Assembly (NCBI GenBank): GCA_035517955.1
Contig: DATIYC010000200.1
Location: forward strand, 19,724-83,723
Source of the DNA: FEN-987 sp035517955
Lineage (GTDB): Archaea > Thermoproteota > Bathyarchaeia > 40CM-2-53-6
Length of the DNA: 64,000 nt
Reading direction: 5' to 3'
The notes below the pieces were generated by a model. It had not been told where the DNA came from and made no database searches. It was given only the letters and a program-made list of their open reading frames with translations. How positions within the stretch are numbered: the stretch's first letter is position 1; every line of letters starts with the position of its first letter. Made by a program: the position numbers and the translations under genes. Shown in pieces: positions 50,653-59,824 of this stretch.

Positions 50653-52604
50653 CGATCTTGGTTTCCTTTCGGCTTTCTTCTGTGAATACTGATCATTGCT
50701 GCGACTGTTAGAAGTAGAACTCCGAGTACTGTTTGGGTTTGGTTAAGGTCTGGGATCGGAGTCATACTCGGTACCGAAATGACGATTCCTTGACTTCCTG
50801 GGCCTGAAGGAGCGCCGACTGCAAAGCCGAAGCCACCTGGAAGGATGTAGATTGAGTTGAGGTTGGGGTTGCTCGAGAGTGGAGGGCTTGGGAAGTACTG
50901 GTACCAGCCTATCCCGTTCCATTGAAGAATCGTAGCCGAATCACCAACCGCCCAAGCAGACTGCGCATTGGTTTGGTATACTGAATTCAAATTCGCTGAA
51001 ACCGAATCGGCAACAGTGAGCCAGATGGTACCACCGAAATTCAAGATTACTCCACCAGCGCCTACAGCCCAGCCATGCGTTGAATCCAGAAAGTTGACGT
51101 CATTCAATTTCGCAGAAGTAGGAGACGCATAATTTTGCCAAACCCCTGACTCATATCGCAGTATGGTACCCGAATCTCCGACAGCCCAACCGTCCGAAGA
51201 ATCGAGCATGAAGACACTGCGTAACGTGTTGGATGTTGGAGAGGTGACTTGTCCCCATGTTCCGCCAGTGTACTTGAGTATAACTCCGCCATCACCCACA
51301 GCCCAGCCATCATTAGAATCCGTCATGAAGACAGACCGTAACAAACCAGTAATTGGTGGTGCATTCACCTGAGTCCAAGTCCCACCAGTATACTGCAAGA
51401 TTACAGGCGTCGCCCCAATGCCACCCACAGCCCATCCCTCAGAACTACTAACCATAAAGACCGAGAGCAGGTCAGATGTGATCGCTGATGCTGTTCCACG
51501 TGTAAAGCCGTTCCCTGTCCAGTGAACCAGAACAGGTTCCCCTGTTCCGGACCCGCATCCGCCTGTTGAGCAACCCACAATCCAACCATCACTCGAGTCT
51601 GAAAGGTATACAGACTCGAACGTGCCGGATGGCAATCCGGAGAGCGTCTGCCCGTTTATTGAGAGAATCGTTCCAGCATTACCGACCGCCCATCCAACCG
51701 TTCCTGCAAAGTAGACGGAGTTCAAATCCTGGTTAGTTCCGAGTTGGTTTTGGATGAGTGTCCACTGGCCGCCAGTATAGTGCAGAATTGTGCCAGAGGC
51801 TCCAACCGCCCACCCCTCCGACTGACTGATCATGAACACTGAATTGAGGTCCTGCGTTCCGGATCCCGGCGAGACTGGCCCAGTCCATACGCCGGAGGTG
51901 TAATGGTAGATTGCTCCGCCAACACCCACGGCCCAGCCCTCGTCTTGGTCGATCATGTAAACCGAATTGAGTGTTTGGGATGCGGTCGTATAGAGTGTCC
52001 ATCCGCCCCCAGAATACCTGTAGATGATGCCGCCATCTCCTACGGCCCACCCATCCGTGGGGCTCGTCATGAATACTGAATTCAAACCAGCTGGGGCTGA
52101 TGAGACCTCAATCCATCCGCCACCCAAACCAGCCGAACCAGACCAATGCCAGAAAGCACCAGAAACAGAATCAACCGCCCAGGCATCGGTGGCACTGAGA
52201 GCGAACACTGATGAGAGCTTTACTGCCCCAGCGCCGGACAACCCGGTTGAAATTGGAAACCAAGAGGTTCCGCTCCAGTAAAGAGCGGTTGCAACACCCC
52301 CGCTCCCTCCGACTGCAAAACCCGCATTCGGGCTTAGACTCCCGGGAGGTCCAAATGATAACCCAAAGAGGTCTGTCGTAGTACCAGAGGCTATAAGGCT
52401 CCAAGAGGAGCCGTCGAAATGCTGGATCGTTCCCTCATTTCCAACCGCCCAACCATTACTAGTGTCCAGCATCACCACGCCGTTCAGATTGTCAGATGTC
52501 GACGCAGACGGTGACAGGGCATTTACAGGAACTCTGGCAGCGATCAGAAAACTTACGCTCAAAAGAGCCAAGAGAAGGTGGGTAGAGCGCATTTGTTCAG
52601 CCAT
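50649..52604 (-). CDS. Secreted multi-repeat beta-propeller protein, Ycf48-like repeats
   Basis: 651 aa. Signal peptide at 1-30. Then about fourteen ~40-residue repeats, each with LNSVFM-x-x-x-EGWAVGxxGTILHY-type core and a Trp in GGxWT. The DGWAVG/EGWAVG motif recurs from residue ~50 to ~610. A C-terminal hydrophobic segment (TVLGVLLLTVAAMISI) followed by HRRKPKGN anchors it in the membrane. Fourteen repeats suit two seven-bladed propellers. Surface-exposed binding role inferred. Confidence 0.85.
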   Translation of the reverse strand: MAEQMRSTHLLLALLSVSFLIAARVPVNALSPSASTSDNLNGVVMLDTSNGWAVGNEGTIQHFDGSSWSLIASGTTTDLFGLSFGPPGSLSPNAGFAVGGSGGVATALYWSGTSWFPISTGLSGAGAVKLSSVFALSATDAWAVDSVSGAFWHWSGSAGLGGGWIEVSSAPAGLNSVFMTSPTDGWAVGDGGIIYRYSGGGWTLYTTASQTLNSVYMIDQDEGWAVGVGGAIYHYTSGVWTGPVSPGSGTQDLNSVFMISQSEGWAVGASGTILHYTGGQWTLIQNQLGTNQDLNSVYFAGTVGWAVGNAGTILSINGQTLSGLPSGTFESVYLSDSSDGWIVGCSTGGCGSGTGEPVLVHWTGNGFTRGTASAITSDLLSVFMVSSSEGWAVGGIGATPVILQYTGGTWTQVNAPPITGLLRSVFMTDSNDGWAVGDGGVILKYTGGTWGQVTSPTSNTLRSVFMLDSSDGWAVGDSGTILRYESGVWQNYASPTSAKLNDVNFLDSTHGWAVGAGGVILNFGGTIWLTVADSVSANLNSVYQTNAQSAWAVGDSATILQWNGIGWYQYFPSPPLSSNPNLNSIYILPGGFGFAVGAPSGPGSQGIVISVPSMTPIPDLNQTQTVLGVLLLTVAAMISIHRRKPKGNQDR

Positions 52605-52841
52605 CCCGTCGCCATGTGTTCTTGTTTTCCTTCTTAGTGGCTTCTATAATCCGCTAAGCTTCCCCTCATGAGCATGGCAATCCATACTCTAGGGATTCCA
52701 TCGTTTTTCCATGAGATTTGCTTGAGCTGGAAGGATAAGGACTGGTTACAAAGTGGAAATGAACGAATCATCCTCAAAACCTTATTTGCGCTTTAACGTT
52801 CGCCGGAGTAAACTTGGAAAAAATCGAGGAGCAAGGTAACT

Positions 52842-52988
52842 TTGAGTTTTCGGGAATTCTTCGATAATCTCGCAAGTTTGTTAGCGGACAATGCGAAGTC
52901 GTTCTACCCACTTCCCGACTCGGTTGAGATGGCGCTGAGTCTATGCTTGGTAATCTATTTCGCCTCAAGATTTGTTCAACAGGCATGA
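52842..52988 (+). CDS. Possible small protein (48 aa)
   Basis: TTG at 52842, preceded by AAGGT, opens a frame of 48 codons: SFREFFDNLASLLADNAKSF followed by a hydrophobic helix ALSLCLVIYFASRF and stop at 52986. It resembles a small amphipathic membrane-associated peptide. There is no homology evidence, so this is a tentative call in the ~570-bp gap before the kinase gene. The remaining sequence of that gap shows no other feature. Confidence 0.3.
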   Translation: MSFREFFDNLASLLADNAKSFYPLPDSVEMALSLCLVIYFASRFVQQA

Positions 52989-53174
52989 TCGAGTTTTGCG
53001 TTAGCTCGCTGTGAGTTAACTCAAGATCGGAACAAGCGCTGTGTCCACTGCACGCGCTCACGCCTCAGTGTAACCGCTACTGTTGCAGACATATGCCCAA
53101 ATTCAGTTCTGTGTCGCTATTTCTTTAGGTGGATTTAGAAGCAATATTCATGGAATTTATGAGGCAATCGTAAC

Positions 53175-54887
53175 GTGATTCCATTAGCTCAAGCCTGGTT
53201 CTTGTCTAGTTCTATCTGTGTTATAGTCGGGGTGCTAATGTACGGACGCAATCCTTCGCATATAATGCATAAAATGTTACTGATCTTAAGCGCGCTTCTG
53301 TTCTACTATGGGTTCACCCAGTTCCAATATTACTTGGCAAGCGATGTTCAAAGTGCGCTGTTCTGGATGCGAGTCAGTTGCTTTTGGTACCTATTGGTCG
53401 CATTCGACGTGACCTTCGCTCTGGTCTACGCTAACCTGTTTACGAAATCGCGACGTGTTCCGCTCAGTATCCTGCTCTACGCGCCTGCAATTATCCTATC
53501 TCTTTACGAAGGATTCGCAGTTCCGTATCAGCCCAGCTTAGAGCCTTGGGGTTGGGATTACAATTACACGGGAGTTTTCAGCTACATCTCGCTAAGTTGG
53601 GTCGTGATTGCAGCGGCCGCGTTTCTAACTATCCTTGGAACGAAATATTGGCGCGCTAAAGGGATCGAGGAGCGAACAGGCGCAAAATACCTCTTTTTCG
53701 GCGCCCTAATACCGGTTATTATGGGGGTGACAGCCTCAATCATTCCAACTTCTTTCATTCAACTTCCAGACCTCACCGTCCCAGGAGCAGCCCTAGGCTT
53801 CCTTCTCTTCGGATACGGCGTATTCAAGCATGGAAGCTACATGTTGACTGCAAACGTAACCGCAGAAGATGTTGTCTACACAATGGCGGATGCCTTGATG
53901 CTTGTTAATTCGAACTCTGAAATTGTCCAAGCAAACAAAGCAGCATGTGATTTACTTGAATACACGCACGCGGAACTCATTGGAAAACGTATCGATACCT
54001 TCACTCCCGATTCTACATTAGTTGACGCACTCAAGAGGAGTAACGCTAGTGCTATTGAAACGAACTTCAAGAAGAAGAGCGGGCAAAATATCCCCGTTTT
54101 TGTTTCAGAATCAGTAATCATGACTAAACCCGGTAACAGAATCGGATATGCATTGATCTCGCGGGACATTACGGATCGCAAACGCTTAGAAAAACAACTA
54201 ACGGATGCCCAAAGGATGGCTGCTATCGGAGAAGCAGCTGCCTTGGTTGGACACGACCTTCGCAACCCGCTGCAAGCTACGACGAGCACACTCTACTTAG
54301 CCAAGAAAATGCTTACAAATGGTAATTGTGACGAAGCCGAGGAAGCTGTGAGATTACTCGATGGGTTGAACGATCAAGTCCGCTACATGGACAAGATCGT
54401 TTCTGACCTTCAAGATTATGCTCGACCAATCGCTGACGAGTTTACGGAAACCAATCTTCCCGAATTAATCGGCGAAGCAATTTTGAATGTAAACGTTCCA
54501 CCGACTGTTGAGATCAATATCAATCAGGATAGTTTCCCGACTACGAAGGTAAACCCAACGCTGCTGAAACGGGTGTTGGTAAATCTCATTTTGAACGCGG
54601 TTCAAGCCATGCCGAACGGTGGCAAACTAACAATCGCCATCAATCGGACAGAGCAGTTTATCGCAATAGCAGTTCAGGATACTGGCATAGGAATATCCAA
54701 CGAGAATGTACAAAGAATCTTCAATCCCTTCTTCACCACGAAAGCGCAAGGGCAAGGACTAGGATTGGCAGTATGCAAGCGCTTGGTAGAAGCCCAAGGA
54801 GGACAAATCACCGTGAAGAGCGAGCTTGGAAAAGGGTCAACTTTCAAGATAACGTTGCCAACCCGCAAAATTGGTAGGGAGAGTTAG
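53175..54887 (+). CDS. Membrane histidine kinase with PAS domain
   Basis: 570 aa, GTG start. Residues 1-220 have seven hydrophobic segments, like the 7TM N-terminal region of some archaeal kinases. A PAS domain spans ~230-345 (ADALMLVNSNSEIVQANKAA). HisKA with the phospho-His is ALVGHDLRNPLQATTS (near 358). The HATPase domain has NLILNAVQAMPNGG, DTGIGIS and GQGLGLAVCKRLVEAQGG. All catalytic motifs are intact. It is followed by a response regulator with 1 nt between stop and start. Signal unknown. Confidence 0.93.
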   Translation: MIPLAQAWFLSSSICVIVGVLMYGRNPSHIMHKMLLILSALLFYYGFTQFQYYLASDVQSALFWMRVSCFWYLLVAFDVTFALVYANLFTKSRRVPLSILLYAPAIILSLYEGFAVPYQPSLEPWGWDYNYTGVFSYISLSWVVIAAAAFLTILGTKYWRAKGIEERTGAKYLFFGALIPVIMGVTASIIPTSFIQLPDLTVPGAALGFLLFGYGVFKHGSYMLTANVTAEDVVYTMADALMLVNSNSEIVQANKAACDLLEYTHAELIGKRIDTFTPDSTLVDALKRSNASAIETNFKKKSGQNIPVFVSESVIMTKPGNRIGYALISRDITDRKRLEKQLTDAQRMAAIGEAAALVGHDLRNPLQATTSTLYLAKKMLTNGNCDEAEEAVRLLDGLNDQVRYMDKIVSDLQDYARPIADEFTETNLPELIGEAILNVNVPPTVEININQDSFPTTKVNPTLLKRVLVNLILNAVQAMPNGGKLTIAINRTEQFIAIAVQDTGIGISNENVQRIFNPFFTTKAQGQGLGLAVCKRLVEAQGGQITVKSELGKGSTFKITLPTRKIGRES

Positions 54888-54888
54888 T

Positions 54889-55347
54889 TTGAGCAAAAAA
54901 CGGATTCTCGTGATCGACGACGATGAGGCGATTCGGGAACCAATGAAAAAGATCCTTGAACTTGAAGGATACCATGTTGACACTGCCAAGAACGGTGAAG
55001 AAGCTATCGAGCATTCTAAAACTAACTTCTACAATCTGGCATTAATCGACATTCGACTTCCAGACATTGAGGGGACTCAGTTATTGACCGCAATGCGAGA
55101 CACCGTCCCTAAAATGGTGAAAATTATTCTAACCGGTTACCCGTCAGTCAATAATGCCATCGATGCTGTCAACAAGGGTGCTGACGGCTACGTAACAAAA
55201 CCCGTAACCGACATTGACAGTTTCCTCCAGAAGATCAAGGAGCTATTGAAGAAGCAAGAAGAATCGGAACAATTCAGCGAAACAAAGGTCGCGGACTTCG
55301 TAAAATCAAGGGTCAAGAAACTAGAAGCAGAAAAGCCTAGATCCTAA
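54889..55347 (+). CDS. Receiver-only response regulator
   Basis: 152 aa from TTG 54889 (a TTG at 54871 overlapping the kinase is also in frame). The receiver core has ILVIDDDEAIREP, the phospho-Asp in LALIDIRLPD, the switch Thr in ILTGYPS and the Lys in YVTKPV. A charged helical tail follows with no DNA-binding domain, so it probably acts through protein contacts, as is frequent in archaea. Cognate partner of the kinase. Confidence 0.92.
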   Translation: MSKKRILVIDDDEAIREPMKKILELEGYHVDTAKNGEEAIEHSKTNFYNLALIDIRLPDIEGTQLLTAMRDTVPKMVKIILTGYPSVNNAIDAVNKGADGYVTKPVTDIDSFLQKIKELLKKQEESEQFSETKVADFVKSRVKKLEAEKPRS

Positions 55348-55431
55348 ATGAATGGGCGAAGCAGCATCGTGACGACTTTAAGATAACTCGTTTTTATCCC
55401 AGCGGACTGAGTGTACAACAGAGCAACTTTG

Positions 55432-55584
55432 ATGGTTGAGTACAACAAGCTCAAAGAAACTCTTGACATTTTTATCCCTAGAGGCAATAGTGACGCTTCT
55501 ATTACGTTGACGATGACTGCCGATAAGGCGAAATTACTCTACGAAGCCCTTCAGAAAGTTCTCAAAGAGAACGATGTAATCTAA
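55432..55584 (+). CDS. Small hypothetical protein (50 aa)
   Basis: ATG at 55432, stop at 55582. The peptide begins VEYNKLKETLDIFIPRGNSD, continues with a short strand (ITLTM) and ends in an amphipathic helix (DKAKLLYEALQKVLKEN). A TATA-like TTTAAGATAA lies 46-55 bp upstream. The composition is that of a soluble folded peptide. Family unknown, too short for standard ORF calling. Confidence 0.5.
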   Translation: MVEYNKLKETLDIFIPRGNSDASITLTMTADKAKLLYEALQKVLKENDVI

Positions 55585-55657
55585 GGATTCTCTGCGAAAT
55601 GACATTTCCGGAGACCCGGTCAATAAATAGCCTTACTCTCTCCCTGAACCTACTCAG

Positions 55658-56614
55658 ATGGGGTTGTCTGAAGTGAAGTTTGGAGTTCAGCATCCAAGTT
55701 TCTCGAACGATGGAAGTGCCGGGGAAATTGCCGAATCTTTGCGGAAAGTATCGACTACTGCCGAGCGTTTCGGTTATGATTCTTTCTGGGTGATGGATCA
55801 CTTTCACCAAATCCCAACCGTTGGCCAGGAGCAAGAACCGATGCTGGAGGGATGGACCACGCTTGGGGCAATAGCGGGGTATACCTCCCGAATCAAGTTA
55901 GGCACTATGGTCACTGGTAACATATACAGGCATCCTAGCATCCTTGCAAAGGTTGGAGCTACATTCGACGTCCTCAGCAAGGGTAGGCTCTTCATGGGCA
56001 TAGGCGCCGGCTGGAACGAATCCGAATCGAAAGCTTACGGAATTTCATTTCCCTCCACGCGAGAGCGTTTTCGCCGCCTCGAGGAAGCCGTGCAAATCAT
56101 ACGCAAGATGTGGACTGAGGAACAAGCAAACTTCAACGGCCAATTCTACAAGATTCAAAACGCCTACTGTAATCCCAAACCAATTCAGAAACCCTACCCG
56201 CCCATCTTGATAGGGGGTAGTGGGGAACGAGAGACATTGAAGCTTGTGGCGAAATACGCTGACGCCTGCAACCTATTCGGTTCTCCCGAAACCGTAAAAC
56301 GAAAACTGGAAGTTCTCCGCGAACACTGCAAAACGGTTGGTCGGGATTATTCGACAATCCTGAAGACTAGACTAGGCGTAGTTATAGTCGACAAAGACAA
56401 AGCAGCACTGGATAAGAGGATAGCGAAACGATTCAGAAATGTTTCCCCCGAGAGACGGACAGAATTCGCTGTCGTAGGAACCCCTGAGGAGATTAAACGA
56501 CAAGTGCAGGCTTTCAAGGACATAGGGCTTGAGTATTTCATCACAAGTTTTGAGTGGGGCAGAGAGCTTGACGGAATGGAACAATTCGCCAACGACATAA
56601 TGAAGACCTTCTAG
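55658..56614 (+). CDS. LLM-class F420-dependent oxidoreductase
   Basis: 318 aa. Luciferase-like monooxygenase TIM barrel: GYDSFWVMDHFHQIP, RIKLGTMVTGNIYRHPSILAK, GRLFMGIGAGWNESE and KPYPPILIGGSGE are the core family blocks. The last part (EFAVVGTPEEIKRQVQAFKDIGLEYF) is typical of the F420 branch (TIGR03560-like). Substrate unknown. The PPOX and nitroreductase proteins in this window support an F420/flavin redox metabolism. Confidence 0.88.
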   Translation: MGLSEVKFGVQHPSFSNDGSAGEIAESLRKVSTTAERFGYDSFWVMDHFHQIPTVGQEQEPMLEGWTTLGAIAGYTSRIKLGTMVTGNIYRHPSILAKVGATFDVLSKGRLFMGIGAGWNESESKAYGISFPSTRERFRRLEEAVQIIRKMWTEEQANFNGQFYKIQNAYCNPKPIQKPYPPILIGGSGERETLKLVAKYADACNLFGSPETVKRKLEVLREHCKTVGRDYSTILKTRLGVVIVDKDKAALDKRIAKRFRNVSPERRTEFAVVGTPEEIKRQVQAFKDIGLEYFITSFEWGRELDGMEQFANDIMKTF

Positions 56615-56675
56615 TCCCCGAAGATTTGATTGTCTAGGTCTATGCTTGCAAGAACTTAGTGCACTACTTTCAATC

Positions 56676-57287
56676 CTATTCGACGTCAAGTAATGCTTGA
56701 GCTGAATCCCCTTGATTCCCAGTTATTTGAATCACATACTCACCCGGCAAAACATTTCCTATCAGAAAGCTGCCAAAAGCTGAACCGGTTCGTATTACGC
56801 ATGCTGCCGTTCCTATCAGGATAGGATTTGGTGAGGTAGGGCTGGAGATAGTGCATGTGGTGTCAGTTGGCAGGAAGCCTCTGCCGATAAATGATATGTC
56901 AGATCCAGGTTGGCCAGTAGCAGGGCTCAATCCCAGTTGTGCACCACCTACAACCTGTAAGATGGCTTGAGCGAAATCCCCATCGTTCCCTGAAGCTTGG
57001 ACTACATATACCCCTGGTGGAACATTGCCGATCGTGAAACTGCCAGATAAGGAACCGTCAGATGTTACGCACGCTTGAGACATAACTAAGCTTGCGGAAG
57101 AAGGGCTAGAGAAGTTACAGGTTGTATCAGTTGGCAAGAAGCCGCTACCAGTAACTGAAACCTCTATACCAACATTAGCACTGCCTGAACTCAATGCTAT
57201 CCCCGGCTCTGCCTCAATGTTTCCCAGCACCATCAATCCTGCCACGCCGCATAGGAAAATTAAGAGCACTGAAGCAAGAGGCTTCAA
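56676..57287 (-). CDS. Secreted protein with two IPT/TIG-like repeats
   Basis: 203 aa. Signal peptide at 1-~25, then two ~80-residue repeats. Each has SGFLPTDTTCNFSSP or RGFLPTDTTCTISSP, an internal second Cys (QACV / AACV), and ends GNVPPGVYVVQASGNDGD or GNVLPGEYVIQITGNQGD. The cysteine pair in each repeat probably forms a disulfide. Immunoglobulin-like extracellular repeats; no anchor is visible. Confidence 0.7.
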   Translation of the reverse strand: MKPLASVLLIFLCGVAGLMVLGNIEAEPGIALSSGSANVGIEVSVTGSGFLPTDTTCNFSSPSSASLVMSQACVTSDGSLSGSFTIGNVPPGVYVVQASGNDGDFAQAILQVVGGAQLGLSPATGQPGSDISFIGRGFLPTDTTCTISSPTSPNPILIGTAACVIRTGSAFGSFLIGNVLPGEYVIQITGNQGDSAQALLDVE

Positions 57288-57331
57288 AGAAGCTCACTAC
57301 ACGCTGCGTCGTAATTAATTGAATATGCGCC

Positions 57332-57865
57332 TCATTTCCATTTTACTGTGCAGCCAACAGGTTTTGTCTCAGCTGTCGGCGGCATAGTTCCAGAAAGGAC
57401 TGCGTCTAATGCGTTGCGGAGATACTTTGTCTTAACTTTGGTTGGATCATCGTAATTATCGTCAATGGATCCGTGATAGCGCAAAGTTCCGGTCTTGTCG
57501 AATAGGAAGACTTCGGGCGTTCGTTCTGCTCCATAAGCCCTTGCTACTCCCTGGCTTTCGTCGCGTAGGTATGGGAAGTTGAAGTGTTTCTCGCTAGCTC
57601 GTTCTTTCATCTTAGGGAAACTATCGTCAGGGTATTTTGCAGAATCGTTCGCATTTATCGCAACCAACTGCACACCCTTGGATGCGTAGTCAGCTTGAAT
57701 TTGGACCATGCGGTCCTCCCACGCCCGAACATATGGGCAGTGGTTGCAGCTGAATATCACCGCTACCGCGCTCTTTCCAGAGTACTCATTCAGGTCATGT
57801 TTTGTCCCATCTACGCCAGGAAGGTTGAAAGGAATTGCAGGGTCTCCAATCTTGAGCATTGTCAT
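57332..57865 (-). CDS. Thioredoxin-fold peroxiredoxin-like protein
   Basis: 177 aa; start may be the ATG at 57859. AhpC/TlpA-like fold: AVAVIFSCNHCPYVRAWEDRM has a C-x-x-C redox motif (about residue 35), preceded by IPFNLPGVDGTKHDLNEYSG. This is the thioredoxin family group with CNHCPYV. Cytoplasmic. It may reduce peroxides or disulfides. It precedes a second thioredoxin-like gene on the same strand. Confidence 0.85.
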   Translation of the reverse strand: MTMLKIGDPAIPFNLPGVDGTKHDLNEYSGKSAVAVIFSCNHCPYVRAWEDRMVQIQADYASKGVQLVAINANDSAKYPDDSFPKMKERASEKHFNFPYLRDESQGVARAYGAERTPEVFLFDKTGTLRYHGSIDDNYDDPTKVKTKYLRNALDAVLSGTMPPTAETKPVGCTVKWK

Positions 57866-57896
57866 CCAATCGCGCCTGCGATCAGCATCAAAGGTA

Positions 57897-58226
57897 TCAG
57901 GAGCTGCTCTTAAGATTCCCCTTCGCCGCGCGTACCGCTTTTTGAATCATTGAGATCGAAGGTAGGGGCGAAATTCTTCCATCCTCCAATACGTATGCTC
58001 GGCATGCTGGCGCGTAACGAGAATCCGGTATAGGCGAGATGTCACGTCCATCTATCAGGATCGTAGGCGAACCCGGATAATGTTCCTTTTCAGCTTCTTC
58101 AAATGTATCGACTCGAACAATTTCGATGTCAGCATTGACATGTTCCTCGTCCAAGACGCCGCGAAGACGTTGAAGGGCCTCGTCGTGAGAGGGGCAGTCT
58201 TCGGTATAGAGAAAGCGAACTCTCAT
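57897..58226 (-). CDS. Thioredoxin-like protein with single N-terminal Cys (DUF2703-like)
   Basis: 109 aa. LYTEDCPSHDEALQRLRGVL opens a thioredoxin-like fold with only one Cys in the active-site position. YPGSPTILIDGRDI is the conserved cis-Pro loop and a further Cys is in PACRAY. Such proteins are often linked to mercury or other metal stress. It is 31 nt ahead of the peroxiredoxin-like gene. Confidence 0.7.
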   Translation of the reverse strand: MRVRFLYTEDCPSHDEALQRLRGVLDEEHVNADIEIVRVDTFEEAEKEHYPGSPTILIDGRDISPIPDSRYAPACRAYVLEDGRISPLPSISMIQKAVRAAKGNLKSSS

Positions 58227-58365
58227 AAGTTGAAACCACGAAAAGTGAACGTGTTAAGTGATTCGATTAACTTTGCCTTTCAACCGTACACCACGTTCGC
58301 CCAGCGCAGATTTTCATGGACATCCTTGATATGCGACCATTGTTTTTCGTTTGTTCGATGTTTTG

Positions 58366-59646
58366 ATGCCTGGCAAATTCAAGATTACGAAGGTTGTAGC
58401 TCGTGAGATTCTTGACTCTCGCGGCAATCCGACAGTAGAAGCAACCGTATGGGCGGGTAAAGCCTCAGGTACTGCCGCGGTACCGTCCGGTGCATCGACA
58501 GGGACACATGAGGCGCTTGAGCTTCGGGATGGGGATATGAAACGTTACTCAGGCTTGGGCGTGCTGAAAGCGTTAAGCAATGTCGAACGTCTGATCGCTC
58601 CAAAAGTCAAGGGCCATGACCCGCGGAAGCAGGCAGAAATAGACCAAATAATGATCAAACTGGATGGAACACCGAACAAGGCTAAGCTTGGCGCGAACGC
58701 CATACTAGCCGTATCTCTAGCTACAGCAAAATTAGCCTCCGTCCTCGACGATAAGCCTCTGTACAGTTACCTTAGCAAAGGAAAGGGGCGAACGTTACCA
58801 GCCCCAGTCATGAATGTAATCAATGGGGGTAAACATGCGGGGACCGGTTTGAAGATTCAGGAATTCATGATAATCCCTTCAGGAATCAAGAACTTTACCG
58901 AGGCCCTAAGAGCTGGAGCCGAGGTTTACCACACACTGAAACGTGTTATCCAAACCAAGCACGGGAAACTGGCAATAAACGTCGGCGACGAAGGAGGTTT
59001 CGCGCCACCACTAAACCAAACATCTGACGCACTCGAACTTCTAATGCAAGCCATCGCAGAGGCAGGCTACAGCGCAGGGAAGGAACTTTTCGTAGGATTC
59101 GACGCAGCATCCTCAGAATTCTACAACACCGACCACTACGAAATAGATGGTGAAAACAAGACTCCGGAGCAGCTTACAGATTTCTACTCAAGCCTAGTCG
59201 ACCGCTTCCCAATACGCTACATCGAAGACCCGTTCGAGGAGGAAGCCTACGAGAGCACTGCTGCACTAACAAAAAAGATCGGAGATAGGGTAGAGATAGT
59301 TGGTGATGATATTTTCGTCACAAACGTCACACGCCTGGAGAAGGGTATCAAGATGGGAGCAGCAAACGCTCTGTTACTCAAAGTCAACCAAATCGGTTCA
59401 CTAACAGAATCGATCGAAGCAGCGTCACTAGCGAAGAAGAACAAATACGGAGTTGTGACGAGTCACCGATCGGGGGAAACCAGCGACACAACCATCGCAG
59501 ATCTTGCCGTAGCCTTGGGTGCAGGTCATATCAAAACCGGTGCTCCTTGTAGAAGCGAAAGAACTGCTAAATACAACCGGTTGCTTGCGATCGAAAAAGA
59601 GCTGGGTAAGAGAGCGGTTTATGCAGGCCCAACCCTAGCGCACTAA
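58366..59646 (+). CDS. eno: Enolase
   Basis: 426 aa from ATG 58366 (MPGKFKITKVVAREILDSRG); a TTG at 58351 adds 5 residues. Converts 2-phosphoglycerate to phosphoenolpyruvate. Motifs are VPSGASTGTHEALELRD, INVGDEGGFAPPL with the metal site, EDPFEEEAYE, VGDDIFVTN, LLLKVNQIGSLTE (catalytic Lys) and TSHRSGETSDTTIADLA. Complete. Works between the phosphoglycerate mutase and pyruvate kinase encoded 25 kb away. Confidence 0.96.
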   Translation: MPGKFKITKVVAREILDSRGNPTVEATVWAGKASGTAAVPSGASTGTHEALELRDGDMKRYSGLGVLKALSNVERLIAPKVKGHDPRKQAEIDQIMIKLDGTPNKAKLGANAILAVSLATAKLASVLDDKPLYSYLSKGKGRTLPAPVMNVINGGKHAGTGLKIQEFMIIPSGIKNFTEALRAGAEVYHTLKRVIQTKHGKLAINVGDEGGFAPPLNQTSDALELLMQAIAEAGYSAGKELFVGFDAASSEFYNTDHYEIDGENKTPEQLTDFYSSLVDRFPIRYIEDPFEEEAYESTAALTKKIGDRVEIVGDDIFVTNVTRLEKGIKMGAANALLLKVNQIGSLTESIEAASLAKKNKYGVVTSHRSGETSDTTIADLAVALGAGHIKTGAPCRSERTAKYNRLLAIEKELGKRAVYAGPTLAH

Positions 59647-59672
59647 CATCTTAGAAGTCGACGATTCGCCGT

Positions 59673-59745
59673 TAGGCAGCAGCGGCCACCGACAAAAGCA
59701 CGATGGTAAGGATAGACCGCATTGCGCGGTTTACCCCGCTGCCTA
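59673..59745. ncRNA. Candidate structured RNA downstream of enolase
   Basis: A 10-bp outer stem (TAGGCAGCGG pairing CCGCTGCCTA, interrupted by a 3-nt bulge on the 5' side) encloses an inner hairpin 59705-59735. The inner hairpin consists of GGTAA/TTACC, a one-sided 6-nt bulge and ACCGC/GCGGT with a 5-nt loop. Asymmetric bulges of this kind resemble kink-turn or guide RNA folds. ACA follows 10 nt after the stem. It does not fit a tRNA. Could be a small RNA or a 3'-UTR structure. Confidence 0.3.
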
Positions 59746-59824
59746 GACCCTATTGACACAATCCTCTAACAGACTTACGCTAACCCTATTTCTTATCAGA
59801 GCAATACTCTGTACGGTATTGAGT

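Noticed and set aside
52774..53061. 95-codon minus-strand frame before the histidine kinase
   Set aside because: No domain resemblance and opposite to a more plausible small frame; low-complexity Ser/Arg composition.
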